Of a stretch of 57,500 nucleotides of DNA, positions 30,431 through 42,731 are shown in pieces (the stretch's first letter is position 1; the number at the start of each line of letters is the position of its first letter). The notes below the pieces were generated by a model, which was not told the origin of the DNA, searched no databases, and worked only from the letters and a program-made list of their open reading frames with translations. The translations under genes were made by a program, and so were the position numbers. This stretch comes from Symbiodinium natans (Eukaryota > Sar > Dinophyceae > Suessiales > Symbiodiniaceae), in the NCBI GenBank assembly GCA_905221605.1, contig CAJNDS010001380.1, positions 657,501-715,000 of the forward strand, written 5' to 3'.

Positions 30431-31006
30431 CTGGGGTCATTAAGGTTTAAGTACAACAAGAAAGAGTAGTTTAGGGTTGAGGTTTCAAGGTTGAGGATTC
30501 CCCAAATGTTTTGGACTCACAAGGCTTTAGGGCTGAAAGGTGAGATGCCCAGCCACCATGGTCATTGGGGTGGCCAGAATCTAAGACATATTACATAGAC
30601 ATTAGTAATACCCTTTTCTAATCATTCAGGCCCCTATATTACTCAACATACCCCTGGGGCTTACCCTCAAAAGGCAAGTAAGGGGGTATGGTCAAATCCT
30701 TATAGTCTCCTTTTCCAGGTTAAGGGGTATGGGTTTTGGGGCATGTTGAATTCTTCTTGGACTGAAGGACTGTTGCAGGTGTGCCCTCCCCTGTCAGTTG
30801 CACCTAGGATGAACCCTAAACTCCAATATGGGGGGCCAGAAAGAATCCATTGATAAAGCCTTCTGGCATACCTCAACGAACCCTTAGGGCCCCGCCCTCA
30901 AGTATCCCTAAACCTTAAACCCTAGAGCCTAAATCCTGAACACCCAGAGTCTCCAGAAGAATCTCGCCGATTGCAAGTCTTAAGGACTGTGTAGGTAACC
31001 TTTAGC
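30431..31006. other. Gene-free; possible degenerate hairpin
   Basis: 30650-30755 has CAACATACCCC near one end and GGGGCATGTTG near the other, suggesting a decayed inverted-repeat element. Short telomere-like remnants lie near 30905-30930. Confidence 0.4.
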
Positions 31007-31154
31007 CTTGTACTTATTACCGAATTATAACCCCATCAGGGCACTTGCGGGGCGTAGAAGTGGGTTAGAAGTACAGTTATCCTAAACCCTAAACCCTAAA
31101 TACCCTAAACCCTAAACGTTATAATTGGTTACTAAGTACCATGGACCGACAAGT
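31007..31154. mobile_element. Family A element carrying an internal telomere-like insertion
   Basis: The family body (GTACTTATTACCGAATTATA ... TGGGTTAGAAGTACAGTTAT) is interrupted at 31081-31117 by CCTAAACCCTAAACCCTAAA-type sequence. It then resumes with TTATAATTGGTTACTAAGTA at exactly the point where other copies continue. Confidence 0.8.
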
Positions 31155-31575
31155 ATAGTCCCTATGGTTGGGTTTTGGGTTTAGGGTTTAGGGTTTAGCT
31201 TACCGGTTCAGCTGCAACGTGGGGATTCCACGGGTGGGGATTCCACGGGTGGGGATTCCACGGGTGTCAAGCTCACACTGTCAGCTGGGGCCCCGGCTCG
31301 TTCTCCAAAATGCTTCAAAAACATCAGTTTTGACATGGTTTTTCACTCATGCGGGAACCCACGGACCCAAGAGGTGTATCTGCCGAAAATTCTTCCGGGC
31401 GTGCGTTTTGAACCAGGTCCAAAACGCAAGCATCACGGTTTCTGTGGCCTCTCCCAAAGATGCTGCATGTGCCACATGTCTGCATGCGCACGGTTTGACG
31501 GGCTGTCGGCTGCCCTGTGCAATCTTTGATCGCAAAACAATCCAAAGCTCTTCACCTGAAGTCTTTGCGTTTTGT
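31155..31575. other. Gene-free; three 15 bp tandem units
   Basis: GTGGGGATTCCACGG is repeated three times at 31220-31265. The rest is unique sequence without a credible exon, although plus and minus frames stay open into the adjoining minisatellite. Confidence 0.5.
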
Positions 31576-32056
31576 AAACGTCCGTGTGACCAGTGCGTGC
31601 GAATGGCCAGAGCATCCATGTCCGCACGATGAGAACGTCCGTGTGACCAGTGCGTACGCATGGCCAGAGCATCCATGTCCGCACGATGAGAACGTCCGTG
31701 TGATCAGTGCGTGCGAATGGCCAGAGCATCCATGTCCGCACGATGAGAACGTCCGTGTGACCAGTGCGTGCGAATGGCCACAGCATCCATGTCCGTGCGA
31801 TGAGAACGTCCGTGTGACCAGTGCGTGCAAATGGCCAGAGCATCCATGTCCGCACGATGAGAACGTCCGTGTGACCAGTGCGTGCGAATGGCCAGAGCAT
31901 CCATGTCCGCACGATGAGAACGTCCGTGTGACCAGTGCGTGCGAATGGCCACAGCGTCCATGTCCGCACGATGAGAACGTCCGTGTGACCAGTGCGTGCG
32001 AATGGCCAGAGCATCCATGTCCGCGCGATGAGAACGTCCGTGTGACCAGTGCGTTT
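31576..32056. repeat. 57 bp minisatellite, eight units
   Basis: AACGTCCGTGTGACCAGTGC starts repeat units at 31577, 31634, 31691, 31748, 31805, 31862, 31919, 31976 and a last partial one at 32033. Units differ by one to three substitutions. Since 57 is 19 codons, several frames on both strands stay open (plus-strand unit NVRVTSACEWPEHPCPHDE). Coding use is not supported by anything else. Confidence 0.95.
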
Positions 32057-32930
32057 GTTCACTAGATTTCCGAAGATGTTCTTTCTTCTCCAAAATGCCT
32101 CTTCGCCGTTAGCATCAGGGCGCCGCGAGAACCAGCGTACGGACAAACACAGTGTGCAGACAAGACAACACAACAAAACGTATGTCCTCCCAAGTAACAT
32201 ACAAGGGCTCCTTGACCAAAACCTCGTATTTATTTACATTGACCTTCCGAAAAACCACGTCGGAAGTGAACCCATAGGGAGGGTTTAGGGTTTAGGGTTT
32301 AGGGCTTAGGGTTTAGGGTTTAGGGTTTAGGGTTCTGGCCTGCAGAAGCGCGCTTTTGCAGGATGGACTATCGAAAAGAGTACACCATGTCCACGGGAAG
32401 ACGGCAGTCGAAGATGCTCCCTCGGCAGTTCTTTTTCCTAGATCTGTCGGGGGCCCCTGCGAATCCCAAAGCCCTAAACCCTAATCTCTAACCCCTAAAC
32501 CCTAAACCCTAACCCAAACCCTCGCCTGCTGTTGCAGAGGAAAGAGTACGTGCAGAAACCCCGAACCTCAACCGCGGCCCAAACCCTAAACCCTGCACCC
32601 AAAACCCTACAGACTTCAGGTGCAACAACAGGCCCAAGTGTGGAATGCGCCATCTTAGCTGGAGCTGTGCTACCATTACCTGGGGTCTCTCCAATAAAGT
32701 ACACCCGATCAGATGCCAGAAAAGACCCACCAGCAAAGGAAAACTCTAGAGGACTTCTGCCCTGACATTCGTCTCTTCCCTAAACCCTAAACCCTAAACC
32801 CTGAAACCTAAAACCCTAAACCCTAAACGGGTTTTGGCTCCAAGCAGAGGACTTCGATTCTGGAGCGTGCAAGCGCGACCGATCAGAACATCGTGGGGGC
32901 CACACTGGCGTACCACAAGGCGTTTTTTTT
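32057..32930. other. Gene-free with telomere-like tracts
   Basis: TTTAGGG tract at 32281-32334; CCCTAAA tracts at 32470-32525, 32578-32590 and 32780-32828. Unique spacers of 100-200 bp lie between them. No exon recognised. Confidence 0.55.
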
Positions 32931-33190
32931 TATTTATTATTATTTTTATTTTTTTTTTTGTGCGTGTGTGTGTGTGTGTGTGTCTGTACAGTGTGTAACT
33001 AAGAGTGTGTCGGTGTGTGTGATGTATGTGTGTGTGTGTGTGAAAAAGCGTGCAGGTGTGTGTGTGTGCATGTATGTATGTTTGTAAGTATGTAAGTATG
33101 TATGTATGAAAGTATGTAAGTATGTAAGTATGTAAGTATGTAAGTATGTAAGTATGTAAGTAAGTAAGTATGTATGTATGTATGTGTGTC
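32931..33190. repeat. Microsatellites: T-rich, (GT)n and (GTAT/GTAA)n
   Basis: T/A-rich 32931-32958, GT-rich 32960-33070, then about 30 tetranucleotide units of GTAT or GTAA at 33068-33188. The change from dinucleotide to tetranucleotide is gradual. Confidence 0.92.
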
Positions 33191-34154
33191 CTAAACCCTA
33201 AGCTCTAAACCCTAAACCCTGAGCCCTAAACCCTAGAATTAATGGGCGCTATCTTTAGTACTGCTCGACAGGTGTGTGCAACTTGCGAGGGGCGAAGTTT
33301 CAGCAAGGTAAGATGGTGCCAGGGTTTCGGGGTTTCGGCCCTTGCGTATGCTTGGCACAATGGCAAGAGAGCCCAACTTGAAAAAGGTGCATGTCTGTAA
33401 TCCCCTCCCCCTACTGTACCCCCTACCCCCTACTATCAAATACCCAAGATACTATATCATTGTACTGAGGGTGTGTGATATTCCGGGGGTAGGGGCAGGG
33501 GGGGTTGAATACGAGGGTGAGGGGATTACAGCGAAGAGTGAGGTATCAGAGCAGTGTCGGGTTGCTCCTACGCAGTGACAAGCCTGCTTCCACACAAGGG
33601 TTCTGGGTTTAGGGTTACAATCATAGCCCCCCCAAAAAAAGAAGAAGAGGAACAGCAATAAAAGGAGGTTACGATTGACTCACTGTCCCGATACGCTGTG
33701 TGTTCATGATTTTCAAGTGTCAAGGCTGTTCCACTCCAGAAGCCCTCAGTGGTGTTGTGGTTAGCTCAGTCCATGGTAAAGGTGCTTCTGTCTACCGAGA
33801 CCCCCTAAGCTCCAAGCCTTAAACCCTAAACCCTAAAACCCTAAAACCTAGGTGGTACAGTCTAGTTCGGGCTTCAGACATGCGATTGAAGCAACGGAGG
33901 AGGGGGCGAACCTACACCCTGAACCCTAAACCCGAAACCCTAAGCCCCAATTAGGAACGACCGCAAGGGCCCCTGGCGACTAGGCCCGGTCGTAAGGGTT
34001 TTAGGGTTTAGGGTTTCGAGTTTAGGGTTTAAGAGCAACAAATCCTCTTCCCACAACCCCGCCGAGCCGGAATCGACGTTTTGCCGTACTAGGGCAAAGG
34101 GTTCCGCTTCCAGGCACATGCCACAGCTCCCGGTTGGATAAGGGGCCAAGGGTT
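33191..34154. other. Gene-free with telomere-like tracts and one hairpin
   Basis: Telomere-like tracts lie at 33189-33238, 33818-33850, 33915-33945 and 33998-34030. The hairpin is annotated separately. A TTAGCTCAG sequence near 33760 was considered and rejected as a tRNA. Confidence 0.5.
33395..33531. mobile_element. Single inverted-repeat element
   Basis: Ends CTGTAATCCCCTCCCCCTAC and GTGAGGGGATTACAG are inverted repeats of about 15 bp; the interior is also C-rich on the left and G-rich on the right. Non-coding. Confidence 0.55.
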
Positions 34155-34610
34155 TAGAACCCTAAACCCTAAACCCTAAACCCTAAACCCTAAACCCTAA
34201 ACCCTAAACCCTAAACCCTAAACCCTAAACCCTAAACCCTAAACCCTAAACCCTAAACCCTAACCCTAACACCTAAACCACTAAACCATAACACCCATAA
34301 CCCTAAACCCTAAACCCTAAAACCCTAACTAAAACCCGAAACCCTAAAACCTAAAACACTAAACCCTAAACCCTAAACCCTAACACCCTAAACCCTAAAC
34401 CCTAAAACCCTAAACCCTAAACCCTAAACCCTAAACCCTAAACCCTAACTAAACCATAAACCCTAAACCCTAACCCTACACTAAACCCTAAACACCTAAC
34501 CTAAACCCCAACCTAAACCATAAACCCTAAACCCTAAAGCCTAGACCCTAAACCCCAAACCCTAAAACCCTAGAACCTAAACCCTAAAGCCTAAACACTA
34601 AACCTAAACA
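34155..34610. repeat. Long degenerate telomere-like array
   Basis: About 60 units. The first 110 bp is pure CCCTAAA; the rest shows single-base losses and swaps (CCTAAAC, CCATAAA, CACTAAA) as in ageing arrays. Confidence 0.93.
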
Positions 34611-35140
34611 TTAAAACGCGTCCCAACCCAAGGAGCAGGAGCGGTTGCCACCGTCATATGCCGGTGGCTTCAAGACGGTCTGGACACATGTGCGTCGCCC
34701 TGAGGCCTTGGTCTCGAGGAGCCCGAAACCTAACCCTAAACCCTAAACATAAACCCAAAACCCGAACCCTGAACCTGAACCTGAACCCTGAACCTGACCC
34801 TGAACCCTGAACCCCCTGAACGCTAAGCGCTGAGCCCTGAACCCCTTAAACTGGAAACCCTCAACCCTAAACCCTGAACCTAAACCCTCACACGGCTTAG
34901 GAATCTCTGAGGGCTTAGGGTTAATCCTGGGCCGTTGTTGGCCTTAAAAAACAGAAAACCTGTCGGCCTTGGTAACAAGAAATGGAGGTTATGAACTTCA
35001 GGGGTTTAGGGCTTGGGGTGTAGGGTCCCGTGTCCCGTGTTTCATGGTTTCCCTGAGAGTGTTTCCCGTTGCTTATTGAGGCAAAAACCCAGGGTAGCAA
35101 TCGTGTGTTGCGTTTTTTTGTTTCTTTGGTTGTTTTTTTT
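34611..35140. other. Gene-free; CCCTGAA-type variants
   Basis: CCCTGAACCTGAA variants at 34760-34880, otherwise unique sequence with poly-T near 35110-35140. Confidence 0.5.
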
Positions 35141-35226
35141 GGGGATGTTAACAGCCATTAAGCGTATTTATAATAGGGGTAGTAGAATCCCTATTCAAGG
35201 AGATTTAGTAGAAGGGGGGAACGCCC
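35141..35226. mobile_element. Family B hairpin element
   Basis: GGGGATGTTAACAGCCATTA at the left; AGGAGATTTAGTAGAAGGGG followed by GGAACGCCC at the right. The interior is TATTTATAATAGGGGTAGTA. Confidence 0.6.
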
Positions 35227-35324
35227 AACCCTAAACCATTCCTAAACCTTAACAATTAACACTTAGCCTAAACCTGAACCTCTCTTACATATATTTAGGT
35301 TTTAAATGTGGGGAGTTACTGGGC

Positions 35325-35690
35325 AGGTCGCCGTTTTACTGGGCAAGGTCGCCGTTTTACTGGCAAAGGCCGCCGTTTACTGGGCAAGGCAGTTGGGTCA
35401 AAAAAAATCGACCTTGCCCAGTTAAACCGCGACCTTGCCCAGCAAAAAACGGGGACCTTGCCGTAAATCGGCCGACCTTCCCCCCCCCCCAATAAACATG
35501 CGACATTGGGGACCCCGCAGGTCGCCGTTTTACTGGCAGGGGGGTGTGCCCGAAAGGTCGCCTTTTAATGGCAAGGTCGCTGTTTTACTGGGTGCAAGGT
35601 CGCCGTTTTACTGGGGCAAAGGTCGCCGGTTACTGGGCAAGGTCGCCGTTTTTACTGGGGCAAAGGTCGCCGTGTTACTTGGGCAGGTGG
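35325..35690. repeat. 22 bp repeat array with an inverted block in its middle
   Basis: GGTCGCCGTTTTACTGGGCA units on the plus strand occupy 35325-35390 and 35515-35685. The reverse complement (GACCTTGCCCAG) occupies about 35410-35480. About 15 units in total. Confidence 0.88.
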
Positions 35691-37240
35691 TTTTAGGGTT
35701 CAGGGCTCTCTGGGCTGGATTAAGGGTGTAGCCTGGGCTGGTTTTAGGGCTTAGGGCTCAGGCCCATGGCTGGTTTTAGGGTTCGGAGGCGGTTCCAGGC
35801 GTTCTCTTTTATGGGTTGCTTTAGGGTTGTTGTCTGTCGCCTGCATCTAAAAATGTAAGTGAAATATTTTCTTAATTGTTATGGGATTCGGCAGGTTGGG
35901 TATTCTTTACAACGCTCGATGAAGTTGCTTGATTAGTGAATGCTTGGACGCGAGAGCTGAACCTCAGACCTAAACCCTAAACCCTTAAACCCTAAACCTA
36001 AAACCTGTTAGTAGAAAGGTGGAAAATCCAATCGCCTGCCGTAATCCCAAAAAGGGGGAGCACAAGGGGGGGGAAGAGGAGGGGCACGTGACTACCCGAA
36101 TCCGGAGAGGCAGACAAGGGGGGGGTTAGGGTTTAGGGTTTTTGGGTTTAGGGGACAATGCGCGCACAAGAAGGGGACCAACTGGAGAGACGAAGGAGAA
36201 ACACATGAGACATGACACAGAAGGCGCGTCGCCCATAACAAATGAGAGCCCCTAACCAGTACGGTTGGGTTTCCGAAAAATAGGGTGACATGTTTTTGGG
36301 GGTTCCTAACGAAAGGTTTATGCAATTTTGCGGCATGTTGAGGGTTATCCATAAGCCAGGTTGAGGACCTTTTCAAATATGTGGATGTGTTAGGAAAGAT
36401 CGTTTCGGCCAGGCGTTGGGCCAAAGGGAGTCCATAGTCTGATATCCTACGGTTGGGCGTCTGAAAAAATGAAAAAGGTGTGTAATCGAGGAAAGAGTCT
36501 TCCGGAAAGAAATCGAAAAGTCGGTCTCAGAGCAGATTGTTTGCATCCGCGCTGAAACGGTCTGGAAAGAGAGTGCTGCATTCAGCAGCCACTTTCTCAG
36601 AGATTGCTTCAGCTGGTTCTAGCAGCATCGCTCTGCTTGATGTGTGTCCTTAGAAGTCTGACCAAATCTCCAGAATCAGAAATTCCTGACTGCAGGAGCC
36701 AGCGAAGGATTCCTCTGAAAAAAGAACCCCCCCAACAAGTTGGCAAGGCTACCATTTACGAGGCCTTCGGATCGTAACAAGGACGTGGTGTTGCCGGCAA
36801 TTCCGGCCCCGGGCCTAATCTGCTGCGTCCTGAAGAAAGGAGTGACAAAAGAGTTCGAAGAGGCCAAGAAAAGCCATTCAGAGGGCCCCGCAATCCCTCA
36901 CCTGTTAGGGTTTAGGGGTTAGGGCTTTAGGGTTTAGGGTTTAGGGTTAGGTTACCAAAATGAACGGCTTGTGCAATCGAAACTTGAGAAACACCGAGCC
37001 CCGGTCCGAACCTTCGCGGCTAACCGAGGAACGGGAGTAGGCCCTTTGTTTCCTTTTTTTTAGGTTCGTGTTGGGGTTCCCTTTTCTTTATACTCACCTT
37101 AAAACAAAGAGGGCACCATGTTTATTCCTAGTTAAACGCGTCCAGTACAGGGTGTGTGCTGCACGAATCTCATGTTAATCCCTGTGTACGTGCGCTGGGG
37201 CGATCCAACATTTGAACGCTTCGGGTTTGGGGGTTTGGGG
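35691..37240. other. Gene-free, mostly unique sequence
   Basis: GGGCTGGTTTTAGGG units at 35690-35790, then about 1.2 kb of largely unique DNA with short telomere-like tracts (35965-36005, 36125-36155, 36905-36950). No exon with credible splice signals found. Confidence 0.45.
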
Positions 37241-38239
37241 GTTTGGGTTTAGGGTTTTGGGTTAGGGTTTAGGGTTTCGGGGACTCAATCCCAGGGCCCC
37301 CAAAATAAAGCGGTTCAAGGGATAACAAAGGGGCCTGAAAGCCCCAAAGCACCACCCAAGCTGGCAAGCCGCCATGCCCCCTCCAAACCGGAAACCCCAA
37401 CAACCCTAAACCCCTGTGGGTTTGGCAATCGTTGGTGCGGTGTGGCCCCCCGGTTTTGCTGGGGGCCCACATGTGATGCTATAGGGGAAACGGGAATGTT
37501 GAGAAGAAGACAATGGGACTCTGTGTGCTGGGGCCATGTGCATTGTGTGACCTGTGTGCTTACTTTATTGTGGTTGCGTGTCTCTCCGAAGTCAAGTTGT
37601 CGGACTCGATGGCATCCAGAAAACTTCTTTGCCTGAGCCCGTCCAGGACAATACAACCCTCACCCCCAAGGCCACCCCAAAATAACACCCCAAAATCCTA
37701 AACCCGAAACCCTTAAACCCAACCCTAAACCCTAAACCCTAAACCTAAACCCTTAAACCCTTAAAACCCTAAACCCTAAAACCCTCAAACCTAAAAACTT
37801 CTAAACCCTGAAACCTAAAGCCTAAACCCCCCCATTCCCTCCCCCCAGAAGGTTACAAAGCCCAGGTTTGATCCCCGACAACGTGCCCTTGGAAGTGATG
37901 GGTGGCTGACGCAGCGCCCTGGGCGCCGAAACTGTAGGGGTGTCGGAATAATCTGTAATCATAGTAGAATTGTTAATGATGGTATTTGCTATAATAAGAA
38001 GATAGGGGGGGTCGGAAGAGTGCTAAGAACGTATTGTGGATACTATATTGTTGTCTTGTTACGAGAAAGTTATTCTTTCTTGTTTTATTCATATGGCGTA
38101 TCATAATATGTGTTCCCTGTGGTCCCTTTAGACGTGTACTATCAAGAGCCCCACAACGTATTCGAATCATTAAGGCCCTTCTGCTAGGTTGGGTGTAGGT
38201 GTTAAGCGATGAGGTGTCGGGTTGTCTGGTTTGGGATTC

Positions 38240-38240
<1 letters not shown>
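37241..38240. other. Gene-free, telomere-like remnants and unique sequence
   Basis: TTTAGGG-like 37225-37280; CCCTAAA-like 37695-37835. The last 300 bp before the poly-C tract is AT-richer unique sequence. Confidence 0.45.
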
Positions 38241-38747
<507 letters not shown>

Positions 38748-39060
38748 TGGGTTGAAACGGTCAGGTTTGGGTTTTCGGCGAGGAGGCTTTCTCAGCCCAA
38801 AGAGAGAGAGGAGGAGGGAGAGAGAGAGAGAGAGCAAGAGGAGAGCAAGAGGAGCAAAGAAGAGAGCAGGAGAGAGCAAGAGAGAGCAAGAGAAGGGTTC
38901 AGCCTATTGCGGCTGTAAGCTTGCTGTTGCGGGCGGGAAAGCCTGTTAATGCATGCTATCATTCGTCTAAACGAAAAGCTCCAGGAGGGGAGAGTTTTAC
39001 GAGGCCGGACGACCATTTTCCGACCCAAAACCCCTGCCATGGGCATTTCACACCTGCGGG
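38748..39060. other. Spacer with GA-rich simple sequence
   Basis: AGAGAGAGGAGGAGGGAGAG and AGAGCAAGAG units lie at 38800-38895, followed by about 160 bp of unique sequence. Confidence 0.6.
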
Positions 39061-39492
39061 GGAAGAAGAAGAGAAAGCAGAAGGAAGAAGAAGAAGAAGA
39101 AAGAAGAAGAAGGAAGAAGAAGAAGAAGAAGAAGAAGAAGAAGAAGAAGAAGAAGAAGAAGAAGAAGAAGAAGAAGAGAAGAGGAAGACTACTTAATGAT
39201 AATAATAAATAATAAGGAAGAAGAAGAATAAGATAAGAAGAAGAGGGCAGAAAAGTAATGAAATAGTGAATTAATAAGAAGAAGAATAAGAAGAAGAAGA
39301 AGGAGAAAAGAAGAAGAAGAAGGAAGAAGAAGAAGAGACGAAGAAGAAGAAGAAGAAGAAGAGAAGAAGAAGGAAGAAGAAGAAGAAGAAGAGGAAGAAG
39401 AAGAGAAGAAGAAGAAAGAAGAAGAAGAAGAGAAGAAGAAGAAAGAAAGAAGAAGGAAGGAAGAAGAAGAAGCAGAGAAGAAGAAGCAAGGG
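39061..39492. repeat. (GAA)n tract with an AT-rich interruption
   Basis: About 430 bp of GAA with GGA and single-base slips, interrupted by AATAATAAATAATAAGG (39195-39215) and a second AT-rich patch near 39255-39290. Purine on one strand throughout. Confidence 0.95.
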
Positions 39493-39585
39493 AGGAGACA
39501 GGGGATCCTGAGTGGCCGGGATGCCTTTAGTGCAGATGACCCTCCTTCGACTAAGGAATAGGAGTGCAGCACGACGACATTCCAC

Positions 39586-39617
<32 letters not shown>

Positions 39618-40680
39618 AGGGTTTAGGATTTAGGGTTCAGGTTTAGGGATGGACCTCCTAGAGGGGGAAGAGGCGCTGAACGAAGGGAGAGGGAGGTCCA
39701 CATTCCTCTGTCAGACCGGCAATCCTGCAACCCTAAACTTAAACCCTAAGCCCTAAGCCCTAAAACCTAAGCCCTAACCCTAAAAGCCCTAAACCCTAAG
39801 CCCTTAAACCCTACACCCTACACCTAAACCCTAGACCCGAGACCCTAGACCTAAAACCCTTCCCTACAGACTCAAAGCTGACATTGGGCGTCCAGCCCGC
39901 GAGGGGGGGCAGTAGTGGTTTGGCACCCCTGGAGCTGGAATCAATAGTGTTACACTTGGCAGCCCTTTTAGGGTGTAGGGTGGTTTAGGGTTTTAGGGTT
40001 TAGGGTTTCGGGGGTTTAGGGTTGAGGTGGTACCCTTTACCATGTTTTTTGGGTCTGGGTTTCCCGTATTAAAGTAACACAAACGAAAAAAAGAGGCCTT
40101 TGTGTAATATGGTTACTGGGCTACGAAATACAAATTCAAACTAGAAGGACAGGACACGTTTGACAGCCCAGTCTTCTGGAAGCGGCGATCTTGTCATCAG
40201 CAGGTCGGCAGTTGGAGGGGGGTCTTTTTTTGTGGGACACGACGATTCCCGGTTGGGGATTGACGGCTGTTCTGGGGTGTTTCAGGTAGCATAGGACCAT
40301 TTCCATTTTCTAACATGCACCACCCCCTGCACTCAAACCATAAACAACCTATGTCTCCGAAAGACCCATAGGAAACCCCCGCCTGAAGAACCCATACTAT
40401 GGAACCACCCATACCCCCATACAAAAACCTAACCTCAAACCCAAATACCCCCACAGAAAAGATATATTCCCCAATCCGAAATCCCTAACCCCAGAAAATG
40501 GAAATGGCATTCTCTAATATAAAAGGAATTATGTTTCAAAAAAAGAAAATATCTATTATCGGAATAAGGTTTAGGAATAAGGTTGTCGCAGTGCCTGCGT
40601 TCTACACACGCATGGGACGCAGCAGCGGCTGCAGGTCTGTTCTTGTACTCTTTTGTGTGTGTGTGTGTGTGCGCCCTTCT
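39493..40680. other. Gene-free with poly-T and telomere-like tracts
   Basis: Poly-T 39592-39617 runs directly into TTTAGGGTTTAGGA. CCCTAAG/CCCTAAA variants lie at 39735-39860 and TTTAGGG at 39968-40023. About 600 bp of unique sequence follows, with (GT)10 near 40656-40671. Confidence 0.5.
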
Positions 40681-41290
40681 GAACACCCTAAACACTAAAC
40701 CCTAACCCTAAACCCTGAACCCCAAACCCGAAACCCTAAACCCTAAACCCTAAACCCTAAACCCTACACCCTAAATGGAGGGAGGGATCTGCGCAAACGT
40801 AAGCCAAGGCTCCCTGACGGGCTTTTACTCCAAGGGCAGCCTTGTGTCGCTCGAATCAAGCAGGAGGTGGATTTACGAAAACAAGGGACCCCTACAATAG
40901 ACCCCCAAATAGTAGGATCCCCTCATATAAGGACCCCCCCCCAAAATGGTACAGGAGTATATCGTAAGCCCTCAAATCCTGACCCAGACCCTTCCGGGAA
41001 GATCCGAAAAGTAGATCCCCTTAAGGGTTCCTAAGAATGACCCAAACCTTAAACCCTAAACCCTAAACCCTAAACCCTAAACCCTAAACCCTAAACCCTA
41101 AACCCTAAATCCGAGAGTAGGGGAGGGTACTACTTGGGGGTTCTACTTTTTGTATCCTCCCAGGCTGGGGAGGCCGGAAACTTGTTGTTGGCTGAACTTC
41201 ATCCCTAAACCCTAAACTCTAAACCCTAAACCCTAAACCCTAAACCCTAAACCCTAAACCCTAAACCCTAAACCCCTAAGCCCTTAAGCT
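40681..41290. repeat. Telomere-like tracts around a GGACCC-rich spacer
   Basis: CCCTAAA tracts at 40681-40775, 41046-41110 and 41202-41282. The spacer 40885-41040 has AGGGACCCCTACAATAGACC-like sequence related to 26155-26290 and 57150-57300. Confidence 0.75.
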
Positions 41291-41945
41291 CTCAAGGCGG
41301 TGGAGGGCTAGCTACCGCTAGTCCAGGTTCTCGACAGCGCCGGAAACACTTTTTCTTGCCGTGCCACTCCTGTGCATGGCATCAAGAAAAAGAGGGGTTA
41401 GGGTTTAGGGTGGGTATCCGGGGGGGGAGGGGGGTATAATGCGGTGAATTTCAAAACTTCTTTCAGGCTGTGAGGGCGACCCAACACTTGGCTGCAACCG
41501 TTCCGAGGGGGATCGCACCAGCGGCCGGGGTATGCCAGGGTGAGCAGAGAATAGATACCCACCCGTCCCCCCCCCGCCCCTTCACACCCGAGCATGGTGG
41601 TGATGCGAGCATGAGATCTGCCGATGTTTGGGAAGACGCCCTCTTCCCTAAACCCCAACCTTACTCAACACCGCTAAACCCTGAACCCTGCAACCCTCAC
41701 CCCTAAACTCTGACCCTAAAACCCTAAATCCTAAACCCTAAACCCTAAACCCTAAACCCTGCCCCCACTCTGTATACAGACTTCCCCCTGCAGAGTGTCC
41801 GAGAGGTCAGCTAAGCGGGTGGCAAAAAAAACCCTGCCCCTTCGCTTTTAGATGTTTCCTGCTCTTGCCCCCCCCCACGGGATTCCTCCCAAGGCTGGAG
41901 CCGAGAAAAGCTTTCATGCACTACGCGAAGACCTGGGGCGTGCTG
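41291..41945. other. Gene-free spacer
   Basis: Unique sequence with C-rich runs, and CCCTAAA variants at 41640-41765. GCTAAGCGGGTGGCAAAAAA near 41810 resembles the unit head at 6735. Confidence 0.45.
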
Positions 41946-42171
41946 CACGGCTTATGGGGTTTCGGGCTTTAGGGTTTGGGGCTTGGGGTTTCGGGGTTTG
42001 GGGTTTCGGGGTTTCGGGGTTTCGGGGTTTCGGGGTTTCGGGCTTTGGGGGTTTGGGGTTTGGGGTTTTTGGGGTTTTTGGGGTTTTTGGGGTTTTTGGG
42101 GTTTTGGTTTTTGGGGTTTGGGGTTTGGGGTTTGGGGTATATTATAGGGTTTAGGGTTTAGGGTTTAGGGT
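41946..42171. repeat. Telomere-variant array with GGGGTTTC and GGGGTTTTT blocks
   Basis: Successive blocks are each homogeneous: GGGGTTTC (41985-42040), GGGGTTT (42045-42065), GGGGTTTTT (42064-42115), then TTTAGGG (42145-42171). Confidence 0.92.
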
Positions 42172-42731
42172 GAGGGCTGGGGGTTGCCTGGGGGTGGTTG
42201 GAAGCTATAGAGAGCCAGACGTGGCCGTTTAGATCAAGCTGTAGAGTTTGGCACCAACCAAAAACCCCCCAAACCGTAATTTCCGCACACTCAGCCCCAA
42301 ACCCTTCCTTGACCCCCAAATCCCCCAAAAGTCCTGAACCCTAAAACCCTTAAGACTCTGTTTTCAGCAGAGAAACCAGCATGGCCAAGAACCGAGTCGC
42401 CAGTTCGTACCCCAAACCCCGAAACTCTACATGATGACCCAACTCACCGTAAGAGGTGTGCATCAGCCAAATGCTGGACCGCCAAATGCTGGACCTCGGA
42501 ACCCTGAAACGTGTGGATGGCTTCCTCCTGATTCGGGCAGCAGGGGTGCTAGAGGCCAAAGCGCGCCTTGATTCAGGAATGTGCCCTGAACCATATTCGG
42601 CTCCCTGTGATGACCTTCAGAGATATGCAACAGAAGGAGTTACGTAGCGCTTCTAGGCTACTCGGAGACCTCAAGCTAGACCCATAAGACCCCGAGTTTC
42701 CACTCCTGTGGAGTCGAGGTTTGATGTGGTC
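42172..42731. other. Gene-free spacer, one 15 bp tandem pair
   Basis: GCCAAATGCTGGACC is repeated twice at 42466-42496. No credible exon in this part. Confidence 0.4.

Noticed and set aside
31433-32200. Real membrane or secreted protein from the 255-codon minus frame
   Set aside because: Most of it is the 57 bp minisatellite; neighbouring residues show no family features.
33750-33830. Possible tRNA (GTGGTTAGCTCAG resembles an A box)
   Set aside because: No D-stem partner, no B box (GGTTCRANNCC) at the right distance and no acceptor pairing.
37850-37900. GGTTTGATCCCC resembling a tRNA B box
   Set aside because: No A box or foldable cloverleaf in the preceding 80 bp.
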